Source of the DNA: Actinomycetes bacterium
Lineage (GTDB): Bacteria > Actinomycetota > Acidimicrobiia > Spongiisociales > UBA5794
DNA length: 64,000 nt
Reading direction: 5' to 3'
Assembly (NCBI GenBank): GCA_024638645.1
Contig: JAHEJX010000002.1
Location: 22,573 to 86,572, forward strand
Below, piece after piece: positions 43,417 through 52,929 of this stretch. The position numbers and the translations under genes were made by a program. Below the pieces are notes generated by a model. That model saw nothing but the letters and a program-made list of their open reading frames with translations. It was not told where the DNA came from and searched no databases. Position 1 is the stretch's first letter, and each line of letters starts with the position of its first letter.

Positions 43417-44027
43417 CCCGGATCGCCCTTATCGACCACGGAGCGGGCAATCTCGTGTCCGCGGCACGCGGCCTGGAACGCTGCGGCGCTCGAGTGACCG
43501 TCGTCCAATCCGCTGCCGGGCTCGATGTCGCCGACGGCGTCGTGCTGCCCGGGGTCGGCACCACCGGTGCGGCAATGGCCCGACTTCACGAGCAAGGCCT
43601 CGTCGCCGCTTTGGAGCAGTGGTCCAAACCGCTACTCGGAATCTGCGTTGGCCTGCAGCTGTTCTTTGCGGCCTCGCAAGAGGACGACACCCGCTGCCTC
43701 GGTTTCATCGAGGGTGAGGTAGCGCGGCTGCCGGCTGCACCGCTTCTCCCCCACATTGGATGGAACGACGTCGAGTTGCTAGATGACCCCCTGTTCGACG
43801 GCCTCGGCCCGAGTGAGCTGTTCTACTTCGTGCACAGCTACGCGCCTGTGCCACACGACGAAGCGGCTGTCATCGGATGGGCTGAGTACGGGTCTCGGTT
43901 CGTGGCTGCGGCCCGTTGCGGCAACCGGGTTGGCGTGCAATTCCACCCCGAACGGTCGGGGGCCGCCGGACTCGCAGTTCTCGCCAACTTCGTTGCCGGC
44001 TGCAAAGAGGCGCGCCGTGCTGCGTAA
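43413..44027 (+). CDS. hisH: Imidazole glycerol phosphate synthase glutaminase subunit
   Basis: This 204-residue class I glutamine amidotransferase supplies ammonia to HisF. The nucleophile Cys is in [15 protein letters not shown], and the His-Glu pair is in [20 protein letters not shown]. It begins with [22 protein letters not shown], the usual HisH start. The start codon is TTG (ACTTGACC, overlapping hisB TGA). It overlaps hisF by 11 bases, which fits the tight 1:1 complex of the two subunits. Confidence 0.94.
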   Translation: MTRIALIDHGAGNLVSAARGLERCGARVTVVQSAAGLDVADGVVLPGVGTTGAAMARLHEQGLVAALEQWSKPLLGICVGLQLFFAASQEDDTRCLGFIEGEVARLPAAPLLPHIGWNDVELLDDPLFDGLGPSELFYFVHSYAPVPHDEAAVIGWAEYGSRFVAAARCGNRVGVQFHPERSGAAGLAVLANFVAGCKEARRAA

Positions 44028-44778
44028 GCGTGTGATTCCGTGCCTCGATGTGACCGACGGGCGGGTCGTCAAAGGGGTGCAGTTCGTCGACCTCGTCGAC
44101 GAGGGCGACCCGATCGAACTCGCCGCTCAATACGCTGCAGGCGGTGCCGACGAGGTGTGTCTTCTCGACATCACGGCATCGAGTGACGATCGAGCCACCA
44201 TGCTCGACGTCGTGAGGCGAGCAGCCCAGAACGTGTTTGTTCCACTCACCGTGGGCGGCGGAGTACGTTCAGTCGAGGACATGCGCGCAACACTGCGGGC
44301 GGGGGCCGACAAGGTCACCCTCAATTCAGCGGCGCTGGCCAGGCCCGAGTTGATCAACGAGTGTGCAGCGGAATTCGGCAGCCAGTGTGTCGTTCTCGCC
44401 ATCGACGCCAAGCGAGCCGGTGCGGCGGCCCTCTGGGAGGTCTACACCCACGGCGGCCGCAACCCGACGGGACTGGACGCCGTCGAGTGGGCAGCAGAAG
44501 GTGCCGCTCGCGGCGCCGGCGAGTTGCTCGTGACCTCAATGGATCGCGACGGCACGTACGACGGCTACGACATCGACCTGCTTCGCGCCATGAGAGCCGC
44601 GGTTTCAGTGCCTGTGATCGCATCGGGCGGTGCGGGCTCTATCGACGACTGCGTCGCGGCCCTTGACGAAGGCCTTGCCGACGCAGTGCTGGCTGCGTCT
44701 ATCTTCCACCGCGATGAGATCAGCGTTGCTGTTCTGAAAGCAGGCCTGGCCGACGCCGGCGTGGCTGTTCGACTATGA
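44017..44778 (+). CDS. hisF: Imidazole glycerol phosphate synthase cyclase subunit
   Basis: This 253-residue TIM-barrel enzyme makes imidazole glycerol phosphate and AICAR from PRFAR and ammonia. Start residues [26 protein letters not shown] carry the first catalytic Asp (D in CLDVTDG); the second is in [27 protein letters not shown], and phosphate loops [31 protein letters not shown] and [13 protein letters not shown] follow. GTG 44017 gives the standard length; the longer frame to 43783 is inside hisH in another phase. It overlaps hisIE by four bases. Confidence 0.94.
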   Translation: MLRKRVIPCLDVTDGRVVKGVQFVDLVDEGDPIELAAQYAAGGADEVCLLDITASSDDRATMLDVVRRAAQNVFVPLTVGGGVRSVEDMRATLRAGADKVTLNSAALARPELINECAAEFGSQCVVLAIDAKRAGAAALWEVYTHGGRNPTGLDAVEWAAEGAARGAGELLVTSMDRDGTYDGYDIDLLRAMRAAVSVPVIASGGAGSIDDCVAALDEGLADAVLAASIFHRDEISVAVLKAGLADAGVAVRL

Positions 44779-45389
44779 GCCTCGACTGGGACAAGATTGT
44801 GTTTGACGACGCCGGGCTGATTCCTGCGATCGTCCAAGACGCGACCTCAGGCCAGGTGCTGATGCTCGGCTACATGAACCGGCAAAGCCTCGAACTGACG
44901 CACACAGAGGGTCTGGTGACGTTTTGGAGCCGGAGCCGCAACGAGCTGTGGCGCAAGGGGGACTCGAGCGGCAACCGCCTAGAGGTGCGCAGCGTCTCGC
45001 TCGACTGCGACGGCGACGCTCTCCTGGTGCAGGCAGTTGCAACGGGACCGACGTGCCACACCGGGACGATTTCGTGCTTCTCCGCCGAGCCGACTCAAGG
45101 GTTCCGACGGCTCGAGGGCTTGTGGAAGGTAATTGCCACCCGTGCCGCCGAACGACCCGAAGGGTCATACACCGCGGACCTGATCGCCGGAGGAGTCAAC
45201 GCCACAACCCGCAAGGTCGCAGAAGAAGCCACCGAGGTGTTGCTGGCGGCCAAGGATCACGCAGCCGGGCGAGATGCCGGTGAACTTGCCGAAGAGACAG
45301 CAGACCTGATTTACCATCTGCTCGTTGTGCTGGCTGAACGAGGCGAATCTCCATCTGCATTCCTTGACGCTCTCGAGCGGAGGGCATGA
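44775..45389 (+). CDS. hisI: Bifunctional phosphoribosyl-AMP cyclohydrolase / phosphoribosyl-ATP pyrophosphatase
   Basis: This 204-residue fusion holds HisI at the N-terminus (residues 1-110; [49 protein letters not shown] and [10 protein letters not shown] for zinc) and HisE at the C-terminus (about 115-204; [41 protein letters not shown] ... [18 protein letters not shown], the MazG-like all-alpha NTP pyrophosphatase). It does steps two and three of histidine synthesis. In this operon it is fused, whereas in some actinobacteria HisI and HisE are separate. It overlaps hisF and the next gene. Confidence 0.94.
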   Translation: MSLDWDKIVFDDAGLIPAIVQDATSGQVLMLGYMNRQSLELTHTEGLVTFWSRSRNELWRKGDSSGNRLEVRSVSLDCDGDALLVQAVATGPTCHTGTISCFSAEPTQGFRRLEGLWKVIATRAAERPEGSYTADLIAGGVNATTRKVAEEATEVLLAAKDHAAGRDAGELAEETADLIYHLLVVLAERGESPSAFLDALERRA

Positions 45390-45880
45390 CACGCCTATTG
45401 CCGCTCCTTGTTGTGGCTGCGCTGCTGATCGTCTCCTGCGGCGGGACATCCCCAGACATCGCAGGCATCCCAGACTTGCCGGAAGCAACTACTGCAGACC
45501 TCGTCGCATCGATCGAGGCAGGGCAGCTGCCTGCCGTCGTGAACGTGTGGGCTTCATGGTGCGGGCCCTGCCGGTCCGAAGCACCGCTGTTGTCTGCAGC
45601 AGCAGGGGAATTCGCGGATCGAGTCACGTTCATCGGGCTCAACGTCCGTGACAGCCAGAACCGTGCCAAGGGGTTCATTGTGGAGTTCCTCGACGATGCT
45701 CCGATTGAACATGTCTTCGATCGTGACGGCTCGACGGTGGCCGACCTGGGGGGCACCTCGGGAGTACCGCTCACGATCTTCATGAACGCCGACGGAACCG
45801 TGTCCAAGATCCACTTCGGCGTGATCGACGAGCGCACTCTCGCCCTCGAAGTCGACGAACTCGTGCAGGCCGGCGCCTGA
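45386..45880 (+). CDS. Thioredoxin-fold (TlpA-like) lipoprotein
   Basis: This 164-residue protein has a lipoprotein signal (LLPLLVVAALLIVSCGG, lipobox IVSC) and a thioredoxin fold with the redox motif WASWCGPCRSEAP, cis-proline region GVPLTIFMNADG, and a C-terminal helix. It is tethered outside the membrane and probably reduces or shuttles disulfides. ATG 45386 overlaps the hisIE stop (ATGA), so it is translated with the his operon although its function is unrelated. A second, related thioredoxin lipoprotein with a TGA at the first CxxC cysteine occurs at 58822-59448. Confidence 0.88.
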   Translation: MTRLLPLLVVAALLIVSCGGTSPDIAGIPDLPEATTADLVASIEAGQLPAVVNVWASWCGPCRSEAPLLSAAAGEFADRVTFIGLNVRDSQNRAKGFIVEFLDDAPIEHVFDRDGSTVADLGGTSGVPLTIFMNADGTVSKIHFGVIDERTLALEVDELVQAGA

Positions 45881-46558
45881 TTGGAGTTCACACTTCTCTT
45901 CGCGGCTGCAATCGGCGTCGGCTCCGGCGCCATCGCGCTGCGCTGGGAAGCAGCAAGGGGTAATGCAGCGGATTGCGCCGCGGACCTGTGGGACGTGTTG
46001 ATCTCAGGACTCGTCGTTGGATTGTTCGTCGGCAGGTTGGCCGCAATGGTTGGTGCTGGAATCAACCCGTTGACCAGCCTCGGGGACATACTGATCATTC
46101 GCGGCGGTGTGGCTACCGGGCCCGCAACGGTGGCGGGTCTGTCCACCGTCGCCGTGCTGGCTAGGGGCGAGATCGTCGCAGTGGCAGACGCCTTGGCAGT
46201 CGCGGCTCTGGCGACCTTGGGCGGCTGGCATCTCGGTTGCCTGGCACGGGATGCCTGCCTCGGCACCCCCACCGATGTTCCATGGGCAATGGCCCAGGCC
46301 GGCAGCCAGGTCGGCCGACATCCTGTCGAGCTCTATGCAGCTGCGCTCTTTCTCGTGGCGGCCCCGGTTCTCGCCCTCTATCGCAAGCGGCATATCGCCA
46401 CGGGCGTTGCGGCATCCACAGCACTGCTGATTGCTGCCGGCGGGCGGCTCGTGACCGAGCCATACCGGCTCAGCCTCAGCGGCGGGCCCGTCTGGTGGTA
46501 CGGGCTCGGCGTCGTCGTCGCGTTGGTCGGCGTCGTGATGGCATCACGACGCGCTTAG
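45881..46558 (+). CDS. Lgt-like integral membrane protein
   Basis: This 225-residue protein has about six membrane helices. It matches prolipoprotein diacylglyceryl transferase in places: RGGVATGPATVAG resembles the GG..FHGG loop, QVGRHPVELYAAALFLVAAPVLALYRKR the RHPSQLYE segment, and GRLVTEPYRLSLSGGP the R-x-x-x-E-x-x-R region. The histidine of the E. coli FHGG motif is not conserved (ATG in that place), so activity is uncertain. TTG 45881 follows the previous stop directly. Being next to a lipoprotein gene, it may be a divergent Lgt paralogue modifying that protein; this is inference. Confidence 0.68.
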   Translation: MEFTLLFAAAIGVGSGAIALRWEAARGNAADCAADLWDVLISGLVVGLFVGRLAAMVGAGINPLTSLGDILIIRGGVATGPATVAGLSTVAVLARGEIVAVADALAVAALATLGGWHLGCLARDACLGTPTDVPWAMAQAGSQVGRHPVELYAAALFLVAAPVLALYRKRHIATGVAASTALLIAAGGRLVTEPYRLSLSGGPVWWYGLGVVVALVGVVMASRRA

Positions 46559-46560
46559 CC

Positions 46561-49287
46561 CTACTGCTTGCGCTTGCGTTTCAGCAACTGCGCCAGGGTC
46601 TCTTCCTCTGGCAGCGCCTCGCGACGTGGGGCCACTTGATCGGGTTGCGGAGTGACGCTCTTGGGCTCAGCCGTGGGCTCACTGGTATCTAGTGCGGTCA
46701 CCGGCTCCTTCGCCTGGGGACGCACGGCTTCCCGCCACACTTCGAAGTCGCCCTTGGCCAGGACGAGACGGCGCAAGGCGACGTCGAGCATGAACAGGGC
46801 AAGCGCCACGGCAGCAAGCCACGGCCACATCGGCAGCGCGGCATCCCCCCGCGAGGGTGCCGGGTCGAACGTCTCCGCCGCAAGCGGGTTGACCCTTCCT
46901 GATGTCGTGTCTGCGATGTCGGAGGCGAGGTCGGGGTCGGGATCACGGAAAGCGAATTCGTCGGCATAACCGGCGACGACTCCCCCGCTGCCCGATGCAA
47001 CGGTGCCCGTGGCGTCCTCGACTTGCACCGCAACCCAATAGGCACCGGCAGCGGGGACAGGAACCCTGGCCTGGAAGGTCGTCTCATCGGTGCGTTGCAG
47101 CGGCAGCATCGTGACGACACCTGCAGCGTTGCGGATCGTGGCAATGGCCACTGCGTCCAATGGCACCGTTGCCTGGTATTCGATCTCCAATGTGCCGCCG
47201 TCGAGGCGTACGGATGGCGGCGTGTCGCGGCCGGGTGGCAGGACGTCCGACACCATGCGGCCCCAGAAATCGGAGAAGCCCTCCCAACTGACCCAATCGG
47301 CCGACCACCGCGTTGTTGCATCGGATGTCCACACGGCGGCTCGACCCAAACCACGCTGCCAGGTCGCGAACAGAGGGTCGCCCGGCCCCAACTCGAGCGG
47401 CACGGCTGCGGTCGGCTTGCTCTTTGTCAGCACGTAGCCACGCAACGCCGGAGTCGCCGTGAGGCCCACCGTGACCTGGGAGACGGCTCCGAGGCTTGGC
47501 AGAAACGCGCCCTCCGCGATCAGCGGCCTGGCCACTCGCAGCGTCTCTTCGATGAAGATGTCGGGGATGGCCTGGAGGTCACGGCCGGGGTAGAACTGGC
47601 CTCCGCCGAGGGCCGCGGCACGGCGTAGGTTCTCCCCGCTCCCCTCTCCTGTGCCAAGGACGGATAGCGTGATGCCGGCGTCGGCGATCTCCTGGCTCAC
47701 CGAAAGGAGGTTGGTGTCGTTGCCCCACCCGTCGGTGAACAGGACGATGTGGCGTATCTCCTCCGGAGCATTCTTCAGCTCTTCGAGGGCCACCCGCAGC
47801 GCTTGGGTTATCTCGGTATCACCCTCCGGGGTGAGTGAGTTCAACGCTTCGGCCACAGTGGACTGATCAGGCTTGGCGGCGAGCGGTAGCGCCCACCGGG
47901 TACCGGATGTGAACGCAAGTACACCCACCCGATCGCTGTCCTGTAGCGCGGAGATGGCGAGGCCGGCGCCGGCGCGGGAAATGTCCGTCTTGTTGACTCC
48001 GCCCTGCTGGGAAGGGTCGTGCTCCCCACCTCCACAGTGGCAATCAGCCATCGAGCCGGATGTATCGATGACGAGGACTTCGGCGACCGGCTGGCGCCGG
48101 ATCAGATCGTCCGGGTCGCTGCTCACAGGCAGGATCTCTTCGAGCTTGGTTGAGGAGTAGTCGCCAAGGCCGAAGGCATTGTCGCCGCCGACAACGAGCA
48201 GGCCCCTCCCCAGATCCTCGACAAAGGAAGCCAAGTCGGCTGCCTGAACGTCCGCCGGGGCCGGCACGTTGACGAGGACCACCGCGTCATAGTTCAAGAG
48301 CTCGGCGGCAGAAGGGACGGCCGCGAGAGTGTCCACCGCCATGTCGGCCGCTTCGAGGGCTCTGGCGAGCTCACCACCATCGCCGACGGTTCCCTCGACA
48401 ATTGCAACGGCTGCCGGCCCCAGGACCTCGACGATGACTTCGCTCGAGTTGTTCTCAACCACCGCATCGAACCCGGCACTCACTTCAGCCCTTATCGGAA
48501 GCGTTCCCTTCTCTCCCGCAGGCACCTCAAAGGTTATGCGGTTGGCGCCAACGAGCAGCTCAGTCTGGATTTCGAAGACTTGCTCCCCCGACGTGACGGT
48601 GACAGTGCCGGGACCTGAAGCCGTGGCTTGGACGGTCACCTCAACGGGGACCGTTTCGCCGGCGCGAACGACGACGGGGGCGTCGATCCGCGTCACCAGA
48701 GCGTCGCTGGCGCGTCCCGTGTCGAGCTGTATCACATCCACCGCAATTCCCTGGTCGGCGAGCTCACGGGCAGCCGTCCTCGCGTTGCCCGTTGTTTCAA
48801 CAGCGTCTGTGAGCACGACGATGCGCCTGGAGCCTTCGGTTGGGAGCACGGCGGCCGCCCCGCGCAACGCGCCCGCCAGGTCAGTCGAAGAAGAGTCGAC
48901 AATCGTGCGCACGCGGTCGAATGCAGGATTGCTCGAGAGCGCCGTGTCGAGACGAAGCTCGCTGCCGAATACGGCCACAGCCGACGAGTCCTCGTCGCCG
49001 GAAGCCTCGAGTGCCCTGGCCACAAACGCCTCCTGGGCGGCTCTGGCGTCTGCCGTAACCGATGAAGATCGATCCAAGAGGAACAAAACGGAACGTTCAG
49101 GTGAGCTGCGAACCAGCAGCGGCTGGGTCAAGGCCAGCACAAGCAAGGTCACGCCGATCATTCTCAGCCACACGGCGAATCGCAGCTGCCTGGCTGATAC
49201 CACGCGGCGGCCCTTGCGAGCGACCAGGTAGACCATCACGAGGGCGATCGGCAGGGCGAGCAGCCACCAGGGCTGTTGGAGACTCAT
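46561..49287 (-). CDS. Membrane protein with two von Willebrand A domains and glutamine amidotransferase-like domain
   Basis: This 908-residue protein starts with two N-terminal membrane helices (about 6-22 and 42-58), then a VWA-like domain with DRSSS (72-76), Ig-like strands, a GATase1-like segment (GRGLLVVGGDNAFGLGDYSSTKLEEILPV, about 360-388), and a classical VWA domain with the MIDAS DTSGSM (408-413), followed by a cysteine-rich insertion (CHCGGGEHD). A beta domain and a last membrane helix near 830-853 precede a basic tail ending KRKRKQ. The ATG overlaps the BatA-like gene stop (ATGA). It is the last gene of the MoxR operon, probably a chaperone or assembly platform at the membrane. Confidence 0.85.
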   Translation of the reverse strand: MSLQQPWWLLALPIALVMVYLVARKGRRVVSARQLRFAVWLRMIGVTLLVLALTQPLLVRSSPERSVLFLLDRSSSVTADARAAQEAFVARALEASGDEDSSAVAVFGSELRLDTALSSNPAFDRVRTIVDSSSTDLAGALRGAAAVLPTEGSRRIVVLTDAVETTGNARTAARELADQGIAVDVIQLDTGRASDALVTRIDAPVVVRAGETVPVEVTVQATASGPGTVTVTSGEQVFEIQTELLVGANRITFEVPAGEKGTLPIRAEVSAGFDAVVENNSSEVIVEVLGPAAVAIVEGTVGDGGELARALEAADMAVDTLAAVPSAAELLNYDAVVLVNVPAPADVQAADLASFVEDLGRGLLVVGGDNAFGLGDYSSTKLEEILPVSSDPDDLIRRQPVAEVLVIDTSGSMADCHCGGGEHDPSQQGGVNKTDISRAGAGLAISALQDSDRVGVLAFTSGTRWALPLAAKPDQSTVAEALNSLTPEGDTEITQALRVALEELKNAPEEIRHIVLFTDGWGNDTNLLSVSQEIADAGITLSVLGTGEGSGENLRRAAALGGGQFYPGRDLQAIPDIFIEETLRVARPLIAEGAFLPSLGAVSQVTVGLTATPALRGYVLTKSKPTAAVPLELGPGDPLFATWQRGLGRAAVWTSDATTRWSADWVSWEGFSDFWGRMVSDVLPPGRDTPPSVRLDGGTLEIEYQATVPLDAVAIATIRNAAGVVTMLPLQRTDETTFQARVPVPAAGAYWVAVQVEDATGTVASGSGGVVAGYADEFAFRDPDPDLASDIADTTSGRVNPLAAETFDPAPSRGDAALPMWPWLAAVALALFMLDVALRRLVLAKGDFEVWREAVRPQAKEPVTALDTSEPTAEPKSVTPQPDQVAPRREALPEEETLAQLLKRKRKQ

Positions 49288-51101
49288 GTGACCACCTCTG
49301 CGTTGTCGCGGCGCAGGCTGGGCAAGGGACGCCCAAATGCCACCCACCACTCGAGCAAAATGATTGCGAGCAGCGCAGCGAGTATCTGTGGAGCCCACTC
49401 CCGCAGGAGGCTCCCCTCGTCTGCCTCGGCGACGTCCGGCTCGGTTGTCGAGATCTGGCGGGCACTTCCTGTGGACTCTGCCGCAACGAACTGGCGAGCG
49501 GCCACAGCTGTACCGACCGTGACACCTTCTGAGTCGCGATATTCGATCGAGTAGATCCCGGGTAGCTCCGTCGCCACAAACGTCGTGGCCTCTGCTTGGA
49601 GAGTGGACACTGTGTCATTGGGTGCGGTGACAACGGATATACCGGCTGCGGGAGGAGTGAGCCCGATCGGAGTGCCGGCGGGCGCAGTCGAGGTGGCGGC
49701 AACGCGATTGCCCCCAAGCCACTCGAGCACGCGTGCCCCGAGGATCGGGAAAGTGACCTGAACCGGCAGATTGGAGCGAACGAGATCGAAAGTGAAGTAC
49801 ATCGCGCGGTGACCATCGACCTCGCCCAGCAATACGAGCGGGACGTCGCCGGCTCTGACGAGCGGCAACCATCCCGGGGCGTCCACGATGTCCGCTTCGG
49901 CAATGGCGATCGAGGACAGGTCGAGACCATCGAGTATCGGTTCGCCGGGACGCTGGTAGGTGATGATGGGCTCTTCGAGACGACCCATCAGAGTCACACC
50001 GGTGGGCGGCGTCTCGGGGGCGATGATCCACGCCGGCCGATCCACGATGCGTGCATCTCCACCGTCGACTATGAGGACATCCGGTGGCGCGCCTGCGGCG
50101 GGTCGGAGTCCCGGCACCGAGTCGACAAGGGCATCGAGGAACGGAGAACCGGCGCCGGTCACCGTGACCGTAAGGTCGGTCCCGGCAGACAGCACCAGGC
50201 TGGCGGTGTTATCGAGCGTATTGGCATCCTCGAAGGAGGCGAGCACTGCGGTCACGGCCTGGCCCGGGCCGGCGTCGACCGAAACGACATCTTGGCGCCG
50301 CTGTCCCGCCTCGAGGTCGAAGTCGACCGATCCCACCTCGAGACCGTCGACTAGGAGGCTGACACGGACCGTCTCAGGCCCGACGGAGAAGTTGGCAACC
50401 TCGAGGAACAACCTCGTAGCCCCCTCTCCCGGCACGCCCGTGCCGAAACCCGTGATCGCAACGTTGTCCCCGCCGGCGTCGTAGAGCACATGCCGGGCGT
50501 CGGCGACAGGCTCACTAACTGCTCCTGGAATGCCGCCGTCGCTGAGAATGAGCAGCGTTGTCGGCCGGTCGGGTGTCGCCAGACCTCGCGCCAGACGCAC
50601 CGCTCCTTCGAGGTTCGCAGATGTGCCGCCTGCCCGGATCGTATCGATTGCAGTCAGCACGGCGTCCGGTTCTCGGGCAAAAGCTGCCAGCACCCGCGGC
50701 TGGGCGCCGGCTTCGACAACCGATACGAGCTGTGCATCGCTGGCATCACCGGCCAGTTTGCGCGCTTGATCGAGAGCGGCATCCAAACGCCCGGCCGTCG
50801 CCATCGAGCCCGAGCTGTCAATCACCATCACCGTATGCGGGCCGAGAAGAGTCTGCTCCCGGAAAAAGGGCCGGCCGAGCAGAACGGCGAAACCGACGAT
50901 GGCAAGCAGTTGGAGTAGCAACGCCCCGGTGATCTTGAGACGCTGCCAAGGAAGGGCGGCAGATACGAACTGTTCCTCACCCTGCCACATGAGAACGGAG
51001 GGCACTTCGAGCCGCTGCCGGCGGCTGCGCAGCATGTACAACACTACGAGCGGCACCGAAAGTGCGAGCAAGCCAAGGGCGGCCGGGGCCAGGAAGCTCA
51101 T
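49284..51101 (-). CDS. BatA/VWA-domain membrane protein
   Basis: This 605-residue protein carries an N-terminal BatA-type motif with two helices (FLAPAALGLLALSVPLVVLYMLRSRRQRLEVPSVLMW and ITGALLLQLLAIVGFAVLLGRPFF), a VWA domain with the MIDAS VMVIDSSGSMATAGRL, Ig-like regions, and one C-terminal helix (ILAALLAIILLEWWVAFG). It overlaps DUF58 and the second VWA gene by four bases. BatA proteins partner MoxR ATPases and DUF58 proteins, and are thought to act in membrane-associated protein assembly or metal-cofactor insertion. Confidence 0.85.
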   Translation of the reverse strand: MSFLAPAALGLLALSVPLVVLYMLRSRRQRLEVPSVLMWQGEEQFVSAALPWQRLKITGALLLQLLAIVGFAVLLGRPFFREQTLLGPHTVMVIDSSGSMATAGRLDAALDQARKLAGDASDAQLVSVVEAGAQPRVLAAFAREPDAVLTAIDTIRAGGTSANLEGAVRLARGLATPDRPTTLLILSDGGIPGAVSEPVADARHVLYDAGGDNVAITGFGTGVPGEGATRLFLEVANFSVGPETVRVSLLVDGLEVGSVDFDLEAGQRRQDVVSVDAGPGQAVTAVLASFEDANTLDNTASLVLSAGTDLTVTVTGAGSPFLDALVDSVPGLRPAAGAPPDVLIVDGGDARIVDRPAWIIAPETPPTGVTLMGRLEEPIITYQRPGEPILDGLDLSSIAIAEADIVDAPGWLPLVRAGDVPLVLLGEVDGHRAMYFTFDLVRSNLPVQVTFPILGARVLEWLGGNRVAATSTAPAGTPIGLTPPAAGISVVTAPNDTVSTLQAEATTFVATELPGIYSIEYRDSEGVTVGTAVAARQFVAAESTGSARQISTTEPDVAEADEGSLLREWAPQILAALLAIILLEWWVAFGRPLPSLRRDNAEVVT

Positions 51102-51961
51102 CGCACCACACCCGACGCAACCATGGCACGGAGAGCCCGGTCAAGGGCTGCTTCGTCGGCGGTCGCCTGAACATACTCCAAGCCGACGCGGCGGCAACGA
51201 CGGGCAGCGTCCAACACAAAACCTCGCATCCGGTCCCGGTAGCGATCTATCGCATCACCGCTCATGGAAACCGGCACTTCGGTACGGGTCTCGATGTCGC
51301 GCAACGTCAGATCTCCAGTCAGATCGGGATCGAGCTCAGCGGGACTCAGGACATGCAGTACCAATCCACCCCTGGCCGTGCCGAACAGGTCAACGGCCTG
51401 CTGCCAGCCGTCCTGCATCAGGTCCGATATCAGGACGATCGGACCCCGGGACACGGTTGAGGCGACGATGCGGGAAGCTGCGACCAGATCCGTGCCGCCC
51501 GATGGCTCGAGGTTCTCGAGCCAGGTCTCCAGTTTGGGCCACGATCCAATATGGCGAGCCCAAGGACCGATCAAACCTGTGCTGCCCGGTCCGGGCACAG
51601 TGGCCAGCCGCACACGCTCCCCCGAAATCAGCGCCAAATAGGTGACCATGGCGGCAAGGCGCTGAGCCGTCGGAAACTTGTCCCCAAAATCCATGGAACG
51701 ACTGGTGTCGACGACGATCTGCAAGGGCATCTCGTCTTCTGCCTCGAACAGCCGAATGAGTACGACGCCGAGACGAGCCCATAGGTTGTAGTCGATGCGC
51801 CGGTAGTCGTCTCCGGGGTTGTACTCGCGGTAGTCCGCAAAGTCGAGACTCTCTCCGAGCCGAGTTGAACGGTGCCGCCCCCCCCAGACGCCGCGCAACC
51901 GGGTGCGGTTGGCGAGGGCCAACCGCTCAAGGCGCGCCCGGAGTTGCGGGTCGAGGAGCAT
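51098..51961 (-). CDS. DUF58 (VWA-like) protein of the MoxR operon
   Basis: This 287-residue soluble protein shows the DUF58 motif GRHRSTRLGESLDFADYREYNPGDDYRRIDYNLWARLGVVLIRLFEAEDEMPLQIVVDTSRSMDFG, with DTSRSMD as MIDAS-like start of the VWA-type domain. A C-terminal helical part follows. DUF58 proteins work with MoxR ATPases and BatA-type VWA membrane proteins. Start overlaps the MoxR stop as TAATG and end overlaps BatA with ATGA. Confidence 0.9.
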   Translation of the reverse strand: MLLDPQLRARLERLALANRTRLRGVWGGRHRSTRLGESLDFADYREYNPGDDYRRIDYNLWARLGVVLIRLFEAEDEMPLQIVVDTSRSMDFGDKFPTAQRLAAMVTYLALISGERVRLATVPGPGSTGLIGPWARHIGSWPKLETWLENLEPSGGTDLVAASRIVASTVSRGPIVLISDLMQDGWQQAVDLFGTARGGLVLHVLSPAELDPDLTGDLTLRDIETRTEVPVSMSGDAIDRYRDRMRGFVLDAARRCRRVGLEYVQATADEAALDRALRAMVASGVVR

Positions 51962-52929
51962 TAGCTCGCGACGGTCGGAGCGGGATTGGCGGCAAGCAAC
52001 TCGTCGATGATGCTGTCCGCGTCGACGCCATCAGCTGCTGCTTCGTAACCGAGTACTAGGCGGTGGCGTAGCGCCAACTTGGCGACGGCTCTGACGTCGT
52101 CACCGCTCAGGTTGTAACGGGCTTCGGCGAGCGCCATTGCCTTGCCGCCGAGGACCATCGCCTGAGCCGCTCGGGGGCTGGCACCGAAGCGAACGTACTC
52201 CTTGACGCGCGGCGTGGCACTCTGGTTCTCCGGGTGGGTGGCCGCAACCAGCGAAGCCGCATAGCGCAGCACGTGGGAGGCGGCGGGCACCTCGCGCACC
52301 ATTGCAATCATCTCACTCAATTCGCTTGCGTCCGAGATGTCACTCACTGATGGAGTGATGTCAGCCGTCGTTCGCTCCAGAATCTGGACGATGTCATCGG
52401 CCGATGGGAACGGAACCAGCACCTTGAAGAGGAAGCGGTCGAGCTGCGCTTCTGGCAGCGGGTACGTGCCCTCCATCTCCAATGGGTTCTGGGTGGCCAT
52501 CACGAAGAACGGACGGGGAAGGTTGTGCGACTCGCCTCCCAGCGTCACCCGGCGCTCCTGCATGGCCTCGAGCAGAGCCGACTGCGTTTTCGGTGTGGCT
52601 CGGTTCACCTCGTCCGCCAAAACGACATTGGCGAAGACGGGCCCCCGGTGGAATGAGAATCCGCCGTCGCTCAGCACGTTGGTGCCGACGATGTCGGCCG
52701 GCATGAGGTCCGGGGTGAATTGAACTCGGCCAAACTCGACATTCAGCGCTTCGCCGAGGGTCCGCAACAGCAATGTCTTTCCCAACCCGGGAACTCCCTC
52801 GAGCAGAACGTGGCCCTCGGCAAGCATGCCGAGAACAACGGCTCGTACCAGATCCTCCTGACCCACTATCACCTTGCCGAGCTCACCCTCGATAGCGGCG
52901 ACGCGGGCTGCGAACTCTTCTGGTGTCAT
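51961..52929 (-). CDS. MoxR-family AAA ATPase
   Basis: This 322-residue ATPase has Walker A GVPGLGKT (45-52), the GDxxR pattern LMPADIVGTNVLSDGGFSFHRGPVFANVVLADEVNRATPKTQSALLEAMQERRVTLGG with Walker B, and the sensor and arginine segments PFFVMATQNPLEMEGTYPLPEAQLDRFLFKV. MoxR proteins are AAA chaperones that act with VWA-domain partners; here DUF58, BatA and a double-VWA protein are immediately downstream. It overlaps the GQ-repeat protein stop by four bases. It may respond to envelope or cofactor needs, which is inference. Confidence 0.93.
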   Translation of the reverse strand: MTPEEFAARVAAIEGELGKVIVGQEDLVRAVVLGMLAEGHVLLEGVPGLGKTLLLRTLGEALNVEFGRVQFTPDLMPADIVGTNVLSDGGFSFHRGPVFANVVLADEVNRATPKTQSALLEAMQERRVTLGGESHNLPRPFFVMATQNPLEMEGTYPLPEAQLDRFLFKVLVPFPSADDIVQILERTTADITPSVSDISDASELSEMIAMVREVPAASHVLRYAASLVAATHPENQSATPRVKEYVRFGASPRAAQAMVLGGKAMALAEARYNLSGDDVRAVAKLALRHRLVLGYEAAADGVDADSIIDELLAANPAPTVAS

